Part shown: positions 44,880-53,954 of the stretch, in pieces
Layout of the letters: each line of letters opens with the position of its first letter
How positions within the stretch are numbered: position 1 is the stretch's first letter
Assembly: GCA_029237695.1 (NCBI GenBank)
Contig: CM055265.1
Location: 218,105,679-218,169,678, forward strand
From: Conchocele bisecta
Lineage: Eukaryota; Mollusca; Bivalvia; Lucinida; Thyasiridae
DNA length: 64,000 nt
Direction of reading: 5' to 3'
Position numbers and translations under genes: made by a program
The notes under the pieces: model-generated
What the model was told of the DNA's origin: nothing
What the model saw: the letters and a program-made list of their open reading frames with translations, nothing else
The model's database searches: none

Positions 44880-45470
44880 ATATTACGTGTCGCCTGTTTG
44901 GGGTTCAAGGTCACATTCAAGGTCATTTTCCCCAAAATAGTGCCTCTATCACGCCATAATGAACAGTTGTAATGATCATGGTGGCTATACTAAGGTGTTG
45001 CATAGTCCTGGATAAATTAATGAACTTTTCAGAGCGATTTAGGTTTCATTTTATACTCTAAGGGTCAAGGTCAATGTCATTTTGGATCCCCAAAATACGC
45101 ACAAAACCTTGAGAATGCCTTATCTTCGGCACAAACGATCCGATTTGAAAGAGTTTGGTAATTATCTTATTTGTTTCCATTGTTCCGTATCAATTAATGA
45201 ATGTCTCGGAGTGATTGGGGTTAAATTTATAGTACGAGGGTCAAGGTCAATGTCCTGTTTGACCTCCAATAATACGCATAATACATTGAAAATGCTATAT
45301 CTAATGCACAAATGGTGAGGTTTTAATGAATCTGGCGTTGTATCTAATGGGTTTTCATGGTCCTGATTAAATGAATGAACTTTGCAGAGCGTATGTGGTT
45401 GAAAATTATACTCTAAAGGTCATTTCAAGGTCATTGAACTTCATGCATGAAGTCGAAAAAGTGTCAAAAT
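44880..45470. repeat. tandem repeat, ~160-185-bp unit, about 3.5 copies
   Basis: The marker TCAAGGTCAATGTCATTTTG recurs near 44909 (variant), 45067, 45240 and 45426 (variant), with CACAAA-CG, CCTTGAGAATGCC and AATGAATG-CTC between. No microsatellite head seen. Confidence 0.7.
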
Positions 45471-46132
45471 TAGTTTTCATTTTAATTTTCGGTACAAAAC
45501 GTGTATTGCATATAATAACACAGTCAGTGCGCCTTAATGAATACTAGGATTGCACTGTGAGAATGTCGATACTATTGATCATCAAAAAAGGAATACAATT
45601 GAGCTTGAACCTTTATTGACAATTGTCTCCAGTTCAGTGGGTATGGTAGACAATGTGTGTTTTTTAGATTTGTCATCGGAATATTGTCCTAAGCGACAAG
45701 TATATTTGTATGTGTCGTTCCTATTATATTTAAAACTTTTAATAAACTAGGCAATTGTACTGATCGACTATGAACTGAAACATATACTAGCGCATCTCTG
45801 ACATTCTTTCGATAAAATACGGCGAGAACAGAAATGATAAATGAAACAAATGCGACACAGATCGAAAGAATGTCAGCTGTATTACAGTCGCAATTAAATT
45901 AAAATAATTTACCTACTCATTGTCTAAAATTCCGGGTATGTGAAGGGCAAACAAACAATATTTGAATTTAGGTATCATGTAAGATCTAGTAACGGCATTG
46001 CAGTATTGGTGTTAATCACTTGGAGAATACATTCCATAGAACACATTCCCTGTGTTCCACACACCATAAATAAATACCAGCTCGTTGTGACAGGTATGGG
46101 CCGTGGCCTACGGGAGCTATATGGGATTGGTA

Positions 46133-46230
46133 AATTGGAAATGATTGTAAAATGTTGCCAAAGCATGTTTTTGATGAGAATTATCAAAGAAAATAAATAA
46201 ACAGCGGGCGACAAAATTTAATTCAGCATT
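46133..46230. repeat. F right half
   Basis: GGAAATGATTGTAAAATG, TAAACAGCGGGCGACAAAAT and AATTCAGCATTAACC. Confidence 0.6.
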
Positions 46231-46231
46231 A

Positions 46232-46314
46232 ACCTCCCTACAACAGCCACCTCTCTACAAGAGCCAGTTTTGCGTCTATCCATGGGTGGCTGTTGTAGAG
46301 AGGTTGCACTGTAC
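46232..46314. repeat. CAGTGCAACCTC-type fragment
   Basis: ACAACAGCCACCTCTCTACA with the inverted partner TGTAGAGAGGTTGCACTGTA. A K-like terminal repeat. Confidence 0.55.
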
Positions 46315-46334
46315 TGACATCGCACTCGTCTGTC

Positions 46335-46400
46335 GAATGCGACTTTAATCTGTGGTCCTGTCTCTTTGGCCTTAGTGGTTGCTGGGACTTTAATCCAATT
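46335..46400 (+). mobile_element. SINE-1 3' fragment next to exon 5
   Basis: ACTTTAATCTGTGGTCCTGT then CTTAGTGGTTGCTGGGACTT + TAATCC matches the SINE-1 3' end. It stops about 17 bp before the exon 5 acceptor. Confidence 0.65.
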
Positions 46401-46417
46401 CACGTTTGCTCCTTTAG

Positions 46418-46536
46418 GGCTGCGGAACTGATGACGAAAACTGGACACACTGTGGAACTGAACGTTGCCAAACAAGGTGCCATCTACCACGGCCTGGCCA
46501 CCCTACTCAGCCAACCATCCCCCGTCATGCAACGAG
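46418..46536 (+). CDS. AFDN: Afadin exon 5: end of PDZ domain
   Basis: Acceptor CTCCTTTAG and donor G|GTGTGT; 119 nt, completing a split codon at each side (AA|G Lys at the start; one G carried over). It reads AAELMTKTGHTVELNVAKQG + AIYHGLATLLSQPSPVMQR, matching the last PDZ helix and strand and the conserved YHGLATLL-QPSP-MQR tail of human afadin. A SINE fragment ends about 17 bp before the acceptor and half an A MITE starts 9 bp after the donor. Confidence 0.97.
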
Positions 46537-46545
46537 GTGTGTTAT

Positions 46546-46692
46546 TGTAAACAATTATTGGATTTACATTTATTGAGCATAGGCTGCATAAGCAGCTCAA
46601 TAAATATAAATCCATCAATTGAAATTTTCAGACGATCCTAAATTTGCACTTACGAACATTCTATTTGTACGAAGTTTAGTGAAACGTACCCC
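46546..46692. mobile_element. A MITE, 5'-truncated, touching a splice donor
   Basis: Starts inside the family at TGTAAACAATTATTGGATTT, keeps the core ATTGAGCATAGGCTGCATAA and right arm to GTTTAGTGAAACGTACCCC. The left arm is missing exactly where the exon 5 donor region begins. Confidence 0.8.
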
Positions 46693-46795
46693 TGGATACT
46701 GTCTTTTGTTATCAAGTTTATCAGACAAGGCTAGACTCTGATAAACTTGACTTCAAAAGACACTAGCATGATATTCTATTTATCAGGTATCATTT
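46693..46795. repeat. O hairpin
   Basis: TACTGTCTTTTGTTATCAAG and GACTTCAAAAGACACTAGCA as imperfect ends. Confidence 0.6.
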
Positions 46796-46844
46796 TCTGC
46801 TAGAGGAGGGGCGAAAATAACACACAAACATGGCTTACAGTCTC

Positions 46845-47095
46845 ATATGTGGCTTAGGCTGGAGAATTAGGGCTTAATGGATTTGTGACCAATTTACTTA
46901 CTGATCAAATAGCGCACTCATGTAGCCTGAAAACGGTCAATATTGCTTGTTAGAAGCATGATGGGTTCCACTTCCACTGATGGAATGGCAAACGGTGCAG
47001 ATGGTGATCAGACTGTATTGATGCGCAGGCTGATTTGATCTACACCGGTCACAAAACCAATATGTCTCAGTTCTGCAGTCAAAACCACATATACC
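46845..47095. mobile_element. G hairpin, diverged
   Basis: ATATGTGGCTTAGGCTGGAG to GCAGTCAAAACCACATAT; ATCAGACTGTATTGATGCGC inside. Confidence 0.65.
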
Positions 47096-47177
47096 TAAAG
47101 TACAGTGCAGCCTCCCAAAATGAGACAGGCTGGGGACCACCAAGGATGATACTACATGTATATTCACTGACAGACGC

Positions 47178-47573
47178 TTCACAAGTGCAGTCGAACCTGT
47201 GCTAAAGACGACCTCCGAATAGCAATCACCTGGCGGTAAAGGCCACAATTGTGTTTTCCAAATGGCACAATTACTATATAAATGACCCTGTGAATTAAGA
47301 CCAGGTGAATGTATGTCTAACCTTGCGGTTGAAGGGACATAAAACCCAATTAATCAATCAACCAACCAGGGATGGGTTGTGGCCTATGTGTTAGAACACC
47401 TGACTTCCAATCCGGAGGTTGTGGGTTCAAACCTCTCCTTAGGCATCAAAAATACTTTCATAGTATTACTTTAAACTGTGGTCCCATCTCTATATGACCT
47501 TAGTTGTTGCTGGGATGCTAAACCCATTCACTTTCACTATAATCAATCAACCAATCAACCAACCTACTATACC
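47178..47573 (+). mobile_element. two SINE-like copies, the second SINE-1
   Basis: 47178-47365 begins CAGTCGAACCTGTGCTAAAG and ends in ACATAAAACCCAATTAATCA + ATCAACC. 47368-47573 is SINE-1: TGGCCTATGTG A-box-like, GGTTCAAACCTC B-box (about 47423-47434), GACCTTAGTTGTTGCTGGGA and an AATCAATC/CAACC tail. The tail ends about 13 bp before the exon 6 acceptor. Confidence 0.7.
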
Positions 47574-47586
47574 CCGACTGTTTCAG

Positions 47587-47781
47587 CGTCGCCTCAAAAG
47601 ACACCAACCACACCCAGTAAGCAGCGACCTGGGGACGAGGGACCCCCACCATACAACGGTGTCCCTGATAACGAACGGGCGCGGCCAGGCCATCAGAAAC
47701 CAGAGTCTCGCACCCTGCCCCGCGACCTCAGGGGACACGCGCTTAGGGGTCCGGACAGCCGATCATCGCCCGCGTTGAACA
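47587..47781 (+). CDS. AFDN: Afadin exon 6: post-PDZ linker with RSSP motif
   Basis: Acceptor CTGTTTCAG, donor ACA|GTATGT; 195 nt starting with two bases and ending with one (symmetric 1-1 phase). It encodes a Pro/Arg-rich linker (SPQKTPTTPSKQRPGDEG, then PESRTLPRDLRGHALRG) ending in DSRSSPALN, which aligns with human afadin DHRSSPNVAN. Without splicing, a stop follows at once (ATG TAG). The sequence is strongly GC-rich. Splicing works in frame either to exon 7 (split codon A|TG, Met) or directly to exon 8 (A|GT, Ser). Confidence 0.93.
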
Positions 47782-48164
47782 GTATGTAGAAGCACGGGCG
47801 GTGTGTGGCATGTGTGGCGTGTGTGGTCGTGGGTAGCTATGCCAACAACTCCAAATCTGCACAATAGGGGTAGCCATAGTACCTGGGCCAGGGATAGAAA
47901 ACAGAAATATAGAATCTCCGACACGTATATCCATATCTTGAAACTGACTATTTGGCCAACTGTGAAATAATATATCTGGGTCAATGCATGATGTTTAACA
48001 GTTGGCCAGTCAACCATTTCATACAAGAAAAGTAATGCAATTGGGTAAAGTTGTATAACTGGGTTGTATTTATCCCATACACAGGTGCTATGGCTAGACT
48101 ATCACACATGTATTACATCGCTAACATGTATTTACATAACCGGTCATACCCGTCATTATTTCAG

Positions 48165-48989
48165 TGCACGGTAAAGTGCGCCGTCGTAACTCGCACCGAT
48201 CGCACTACCAGCGCCACTCGTGGCACTCCGGCCCCGTAAAGGGGCTGGTCAGACAGTCGGAGATTCGCGACAAGCGAGCATGGGCTGAGGAGACGTTCCC
48301 AGGGGCCAGATTAGGGTCTCGGCACACCATCAGTGCATCCACACTTACGGATATCTTACGACTGAAGGACACCATGTCCGTAAAGCAGATGCAACAGTTG
48401 GTTACGTTGGCCGAATTGCGCGACTATCGAGCGAAAGCGCAGGAATTGACGCCGAAGGGAGAGTACTTTGGAATGAAAAATTTCCATCGATGTCAGTCAG
48501 TGGCGAGTTATTTCAATAGAGAGATAAAATATCAGTATCCCGTGAAGCATGAAACGCCATCCTTGCAGGAACTGGTGCTGCAGATCGATGATATATCAAT
48601 TGACGACGTCTTTCATGACAGCAGACTTAGCAGCACTTCCTCATCTCTGGATCGTAACAAAAATCATGCAGCTAAAAGTGATATGCATTCCCCTAGACGC
48701 GATCATCAGAATAAAAGTGATAGTTCAGTGAATGTTATATCCCCGAGAAAAGAAGGTACAATTAAAAGAAATAGTGCATTAAACATTCAGTCGCCAAGGA
48801 AAGATGGCACCATTAAAAGAGCTGGTCATGTATCCCCAAGAAAACATAGACCAGTTAAAAGTGACAGTACATTGACTATAGGTTCCCCTAGAATAGACTA
48901 TGCTGGTAACAGTGATAGAATGTTAAACATGCATTCTTCAAAAGATCGAAAGTTCAAAAGTGACTCAGATATAATTTTGCCTATGACTC
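48165..48989 (+). CDS. AFDN: Afadin exon 7: 825-nt Ser/Lys-rich exon with SPRK repeats
   Basis: Acceptor TTATTTCAG, donor CTC|GTAAGT; 825 nt, phase 1 at both ends, so it can be skipped without breaking the frame. It opens HGKVRRRNSHRSHYQRHS (basic), continues with a predicted helix around LTDILRLKDTMSVKQMQQLV + TLAELRDYRAKAQEL, an acidic LQIDDISIDDVF patch and Ser-rich SSTSSSLDR. It ends with six imperfect ~18-residue repeats of the type SPRK-x-G-TIKR-x-SALNI / KSDS. I find no counterpart in vertebrate afadin from memory; SPRK sites suit proline-directed kinases. Read past the donor, an in-frame stop follows at 49001-49003, a possible truncated isoform by retention. Confidence 0.85.
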
Positions 48990-49050
48990 GTAAGTGTAGC
49001 TGACTATAATACCGTAATATTAGATAATTTATGACCTGTTGCAAAGTGAA

Positions 49051-49220
49051 CCCTTCCTACGCAGTTGACGAAAATTGCCGTCTGCTGTTTTTCATTTTTG
49101 CTTTAATTCTTAACAATTGGAGACGATTCTCATGTGCTGTCAAAACCAGGTTTTTGTTGAGAAATATTGAAAATAAAACATTTCCAGCAGACGACAACAT
49201 TTAATTCAGCGTAGGAAGGG
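49051..49220. mobile_element. F element
   Basis: CCCTTCCTACGCAGTTGACG at the left, AATTCAGCGTAGGAAGGG + TTAA (49221-49224) at the right. The GTGAA left flank has lost TTAA. Confidence 0.75.
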
Positions 49221-49431
49221 TTAAAGCCTCCTGAAAATCTGTTGGCAATGTATACCCTGATCTTGGATGCCAACTGATATAGGTCTACTGTTTGCAAAGC
49301 TTTCCATCCTTTCTTCCCATGGCCCTTCAAATGTAAAATCATTTATTCTGTACATTATCAGGTACTTAATAATTGTAATGATTCAACATAAATGAGTGCA
49401 TCTGTTCAGCATTCTTTTCAATGAAAAACTC

Positions 49432-49821
49432 CAGAGCTGCGTATTTGCGTAAATACCCAATTAAAATTGCCAAAAACCCAATTGAAATCAGAAGTAGCGA
49501 GTATCAAAAAGCAATGAAAAATTTGTGGTATCTTTATCATGCTGCAAAAAACAATAAACAGACCACAAATAAAGCATAGTTTCTTATTTTTCCATGAAAA
49601 CACATCTTAGTATTTCATTAGAATTTTCTCCAAGGAGACAATTTTATTGAAATACCAAGATGTGTTTTCATTTAGAAGCAAACTATTCAATATGTGTGGT
49701 CTGCTGATGTGTAAACAGTAGTGTGATTCTATTTGACACAATTAAAATTTTGAAATACCCAATTGCTTCAGAAATGATGGAGTGACAATACTCGATTACT
49801 AATTCCTTATCTGGAGCCCTG
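49432..49821. mobile_element. E hairpin MITE, 6-bp duplication
   Basis: CAGAGCTGCGTATTTGCGTA (an 11-bp deletion in the end) to CCTTATCTGGAGCCCTG, flanked by AAACTC at 49426-49431 and 49822-49827. Inner arms ACCCAATTAAAATTGCC and GAAATACCCAATTGC. The complement matches 57534-57899. Confidence 0.85.
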
Positions 49822-49874
49822 AAACTCATTTGACATTTGCTCATGTTGTAGCATAAAGCGCTACCTGTTAAATA

Positions 49875-49992
49875 GAATAGCATGCTATTGTCTTGTCTTA
49901 TCAAGTTTAGCAGGATCAGCTCGGAAACGGTAGGCTTTCCTCGATGAGCCTCTGAATTCATACGCCTGTCCTGGCCTTGATTGATAATTTGA
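49875..49992. repeat. O hairpin, diverged
   Basis: AGCATGCTATTGTCTTGTCT, TCGGAAACGGTAGGCTTTCC and CCTGTCCTGGCCTTGATTG. Confidence 0.55.
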
Positions 49993-50490
49993 TAATTCCA
50001 GCACAAAAATATTTACACAATTCCCTAACATTTGATTGGTCCGTAGCAAGTCTATGTCCAAAATTTATATTCCAGTAAACTCCAATGCCGAACTTCTTTC
50101 CGTTAAAATAATTCTTAAGAAAACGGAAAATAAACACATTTTCTTGATGAATTTATTTCAAATGCTGGAATTATAAGGAATGAATGGCCTTTTTGTGGAA
50201 TTTATCGGGGATATAAACTTGGAAAAGTCGCGGGAATACTGGACGAGGTCTTCCGGCCTTCGTCCAGTATTTCCGCGACTTTTCGAAGTTTATACCCCGA
50301 TAAATTCCACGAAAAGGCCATTCATTCCTATAATAACCAATGGGATAAAAATAAACAATTGGCGATAAAAAATTACAAATTGTAATTTTTTATCGCCAAT
50401 TGTTTATTTTTATCACCAATTGCGAAAGTGGCTTTTCCAAGTTTATACCCTGATAAATTCCACAAAAAGGCCATTCATTCCTATAATAAC
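49993..50490. mobile_element. Q element, long copy
   Basis: AATTCCAGCACAAAAATATT, AGAAAACGGAAAATAAACAC, then stacked palindromes: GGAATTTATCGGGGATATAA ... complement, TACTGGACGAGGTCTTCCGG, and AACAATTGGCGATAAAAAAT with its complement. Confidence 0.75.
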
Positions 50491-50624
50491 AAAAGACAGT
50501 AGCCTGGTATATGCTACATATCAATTCAGCCAGTAATGGAATGTATATACTGAATGCTGTAATTTCTATGCAGTACCTGGAAATAGCGTCCAGATAGGAT
50601 CCTGATTTCTGTTGTCTGTTCCAG

Positions 50625-52450
50625 GTGAATCTGGCCTGTCTGCGGCTGAGCGTCTGCGAGTACCGTCTGCTGCGAGCCTGAGGACCGACCAATCAAACAC
50701 TGCACACCCCCAGCCCCAGCAGCCGATCCAGCCGCATGGACACCTGCACAGACGTGATAACCGTGACCTAGACAAGTCCAAATCTATACCGAACCTGCGT
50801 ATGGACAATTCCGTGGACTCGCGACCAGACCCAGGGATGATCCGGCCAGCACAGTCGGTGAGTGCCCTACAGCAGCAGCAGAGACAGCAGACCACGGGAC
50901 CCGACTACTACAACCAGCCCCACTCCCTGGACGAGTCGCGCACCCCTGACTACGAGAACCAGCCGCTAGACCCGCGCCTGCGCGGGTATCCGAACACGTC
51001 CCAGCCCTCTCCGGTTTCACAGTACACGAAACCCCACGGGCAGCAGGCTCAGGGTACACCATCACGCGCCCAGCAGAACTTTGAGCGGCCCCAATCGCAG
51101 TACTTCGGACAGCAGGACCGGTCGGACCATAGCCAGTTACGCCCCAAGTCCGAGGAAATCACCCCGGAGCGACTGCAGCAGTGGCAGGACTCCGAGCGCA
51201 GTCGGGGAGCACACGACCAGAGCTTTGACCGCGCACCCAACTATAGCAATATCCGGCCACAGGCAAACTATGCAAACCAGGGCGAGATCAGAAAAATGGA
51301 CGCTGGTAATCAACCTCGACAACCAAACTTTTATGAGAATACGATTCCACGGCAACAGGATGCCCCTCCTCCATTCCAGCAGTTACGACGCCCGCCAGGC
51401 GAGGGAGAGAAACCTGTAGCCCCGAAACCTGCAGTGCCCGTTAAACCCAACCAGCCACTCGTTCAGCCTGCCGAAATTCCGCGGTCCGAAGTGGACAACA
51501 GACAAACACAACCCCATTTTTACAACGTTCGCCCCCAGGACCGGCCTGTGAACCCAAACTCGTCACATAATTACAATTCTCCTCAGAACGACTACCAGAA
51601 CACTAACTTTCATGATGGTCGTATCACAAAACTCTCTCCGGGTAGAGACATTAATAAAGGTCATGACTTTCCCTCGCCACCACATGATGTTGCCCCAGAA
51701 TTACCGCCGCCACCGTCAATGGACGATGTGCAAGATGATGATTTGCCCCCGTTGCCGCCACCTCCTGTAACCGACTACCGGCTGGAGCAGAAGATTCGTG
51801 AGGAGCAGAACCGTCTCCTGCAACAGCAGCAGATGCCAGCAGACCCCAGCTACAGCAACCTTCCCCCAAGCCGTTCCCAACTACACACTGGCTCCCCGCT
51901 CACAAACGGGCAACGGTCCCCGCAGGACCGACATTCATACACTGCGAACCAGTCACTTCCTCCACAGTCAACTGGACACCAGCCTCCACATTCCACCGGG
52001 TACCAGCCGCCATCCTCAGCCGGTTTCCAATCGCAACAGCCACAGTCGTTACCAGCTGGGTACCAGCCAAGCCATGACTACCAGAACATAAATTACCCCG
52101 GCAACTCGCAAACACAGCAACAACAACAGAACTTGTATGAAACATATGACACGCGGCGACAACAGCAGAATGCACGCCCGGCGATCCACAAGGGAATCAA
52201 GGACCAGCGCGACGCGATCGTATCGCCGTGGAACCGGGAGGAGCGCGAGCGGCAACAGAAGCAGCTGGAGGACGACACAACGCGGCAGCGGGAAGCCGAG
52301 ATCTCAGAGCTCGGTTCCCGGCCCCAGCGAACCACCCAAGAGGAGGAGCGGCTACGCAAGCTGCGCCTCGACCAGGAGTTCCAGCGCCGCCTACAGGAGG
52401 TCGCTGACAAGGACGAGGAAGATGACTCCGACGGTGACGACCGACCAATG
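50625..52450 (+). CDS. AFDN: Afadin exon 8: large disordered Pro/Gln/Tyr-rich exon
   Basis: Acceptor TGTTCCAG, donor ATG|GTGAGT; 1826 nt, entering with two bases and leaving in phase 0, about 608 codons. Segments in order: ESGLSAAERLRVPSAASLRT, a His/Pro/Gln stretch, IPNLRMD, Gln runs, eight YxN tyrosine motifs, APKPAVPVKP (SH3-type), then PELPPPPSMDDVQDDDLPPL + PPPPV, a profilin/EVH1-type site aligning with human DLPPPPPPPPVHY. Next come GYQPP-type repeats, and a helical end VSPWNREERERQQKQLEDDT ... EEERLRKLRLDQEFQRRLQE followed by an acidic tail. That end aligns with human DPWKRDAKEKLEKQQQ ... SDRLRKLMLEWQFQKRLQE. Without splicing the frame stops at 52490-52492. GC-rich, with antisense ORFs as shadows. 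Confidence 0.95.
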
Positions 52451-53217
52451 GTGAGTCTGTCTTCTACCGTTGTATCACCTGTACCAGAGTGACACTCATA
52501 AATATCACCATAAAACTACCAGTATGGTTGTATCAAGACCATTGAACAATAATTAATGAAGTCCACTCATTGATTGGTTATAATGTGGAAGCATTGTACC
52601 AACTCAAAAGTTTTGTAATCACAGACCACAACTTTACACTGTGTGCGTGATAGCTCGAGTATGTTCTGAAAATTTGTTTTCAAAATTAGAATGTATGCTA
52701 GGCCAAGACTGAGCTATGCTCATCAAACTTTGTGATTTTGACCTTGAGAATTGAGTACACTCTACATCTTTTATCGGCACAGGCCTTGAAGCCAAACATG
52801 TACTCCTTGTTTACGTTCTCTAATCTTTGGTCCTGGCTGACCACTGACATTGTGCGTGATGGATGCATGACTGACCACTGACATTGTGCGTGACGGATGC
52901 ATAACTGATCACTGCCATTGTGGAGCCGGATCTCTGTGCCATTGTGCCTGACCTGTGCTAGACTGACCAATGCCATTGTGCCAGAGCTCCAGTTAAGATG
53001 TGTAATTTGATCAACTTTGGGGGGAATTTTGTTATTTCTTCACCAAAAATGGCAAGTTGGGAGTGCTTTAGAATCGTCTCATTGAGACGATTCTGAAGAA
53101 CTCCAAACTTTCCATTTTGGGTGAAGAACTAAGAAAAATACCTTGATTATTTGGTCAAATTATGTATCTTAACTGGAGCTCTGTTGTGCCTGACCTGTGC
53201 CGTTGTGCCTGTTGCAG
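52451..53217 (+). other. AFDN: afadin intron 8
   Basis: GTGAGT to CCTGTTGCAG. Contains short local repeats of GACCACTGACATTGTGCGTG (about 52837-52925) and a D MITE near its 3' end. The minus-strand ORF at 52698-52976 covers these repeats and is not supported. Confidence 0.75.
52982..53183. mobile_element. D hairpin MITE, 34 bp before exon 9
   Basis: CAGAGCTCCAGTTAAGATGT to ATCTTAACTGGAGCTCTG, flanked by TTGTGC at 52976-52981 and 53184-53189. The core has GAATCGTCTCATTGAGACGA. CTTAAC in the right end (53168-53173) is a fair branch-point match. Confidence 0.9.
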
Positions 53218-53342
53218 TTACAGAGCCGGATGTCGGTGCAGACGATGCAGGAGGACCTGGTGAAGTCACGAATGAGGATGCAGGAGCTGGAACAGAAACG
53301 GCAGTACGATGAGATGGAGAAGGAGAAAGATCGCATGGAAAG
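53218..53342 (+). CDS. AFDN: Afadin exon 9: coiled-coil segment
   Basis: Acceptor CCTGTTGCAG, donor AAG|GTGGGT; 125 nt, phase 0 in, two bases out. It reads LQSRMSVQTMQEDLVKSRMR + MQELEQKRQYDEMEKEKDRM + E, a charged helix continuing from exon 8. It stands where vertebrate afadin has its long Glu/Arg/Gln-rich helix after the acidic DEDDEE tract. The sequence match itself is loose, so the assignment rests on position, phase and composition. Confidence 0.85.
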
Positions 53343-53449
53343 GTGGGTGTAATACTGCTATACCGCTCACACTATACTACCTGGGCTATCCCACTCGTAC
53401 TATAATATTTAAGCTTTACTGCCCGTACTATATTATATGGGCTATATGG

Positions 53450-53850
53450 AAGCGGGAGGTCCTAAATTAGACACCCTGGGGGTGGGAGGTCCTAAATTAG
53501 ACACACTGGGAGGTGGGATTTCCTAAATTAGACACACTGGGAGGTGGGATTTCCTAAATTAGACACCCTTGGAGGCTAGACACCCTGGCAGGACGGAGGT
53601 CCTAAATTAGACACCCTGGCAGGTGAGAGGTCCTAAATTAGACACCCTGGGAAGTGGGAGGTCCTAAATTAGACACCCTGGGAAGTGGGAGGTCCTAAAT
53701 TAGACACCCTGGGAGGTCCTAAATTAGACATCCTGGGAGGTGGGAGGTCCTAAATTAGATATCATGGGAGGTCCTAAATTAGATACCCTGGGGTGGGAGG
53801 TCCTAAATTAGACAGCCTGGGGTGGGAGGTCTTGTTAAAGTAATTTCACT
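53450..53850. repeat. K-like minisatellite, ~11 irregular units
   Basis: AGGTCCTAAATTAGACACCC + TGGGAGGTGGG recurs with units of about 19-37 bp. The GACACCCTGGGAGGTCCTAA wording matches the K array at 32827-33581, but no CAGTGG ends are seen here. Confidence 0.85.
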
Positions 53851-53954
53851 GTATTTTGTGTATGTGAATGCTCTCAGATTGGTTTGTTCATGGACATAAT
53901 TATCACAATCCCCACAATAACATGATCATTGGTTGTTCGTGAATCTATATGCTA

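Larger units (their letters stand above)
43052..46417 (+). other. AFDN: afadin intron 4
   Basis: GTAAGT to CTCCTTTAG. Repeats as listed; 45480-46130 has only a weak inverted repeat (CTGACATTCTTTCGAT / ATCGAAAGAATGTCAG, 45797-45875) and no gene. Confidence 0.75.
48990..50624 (+). other. AFDN: afadin intron 7
   Basis: GTAAGT to TGTTCCAG. It holds F, E, O and Q elements; 49225-49430 is unassigned. Confidence 0.75.

Noticed and set aside
40065..46536. Separate small PDZ protein gene
   Set aside because: Phases and sequence order show the PDZ exons are continuous with the DIL exon and the later afadin exons.
47782..48164. Additional exon between exons 6 and 7
   Set aside because: No open, in-phase segment with splice borders; the minus-strand ORFs here have no support.
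50566..52448. Antisense ORFs across the large afadin exon
   Set aside because: They are shadows of a GC-rich coding exon; the + frame matches afadin and the antisense peptides match nothing I know.
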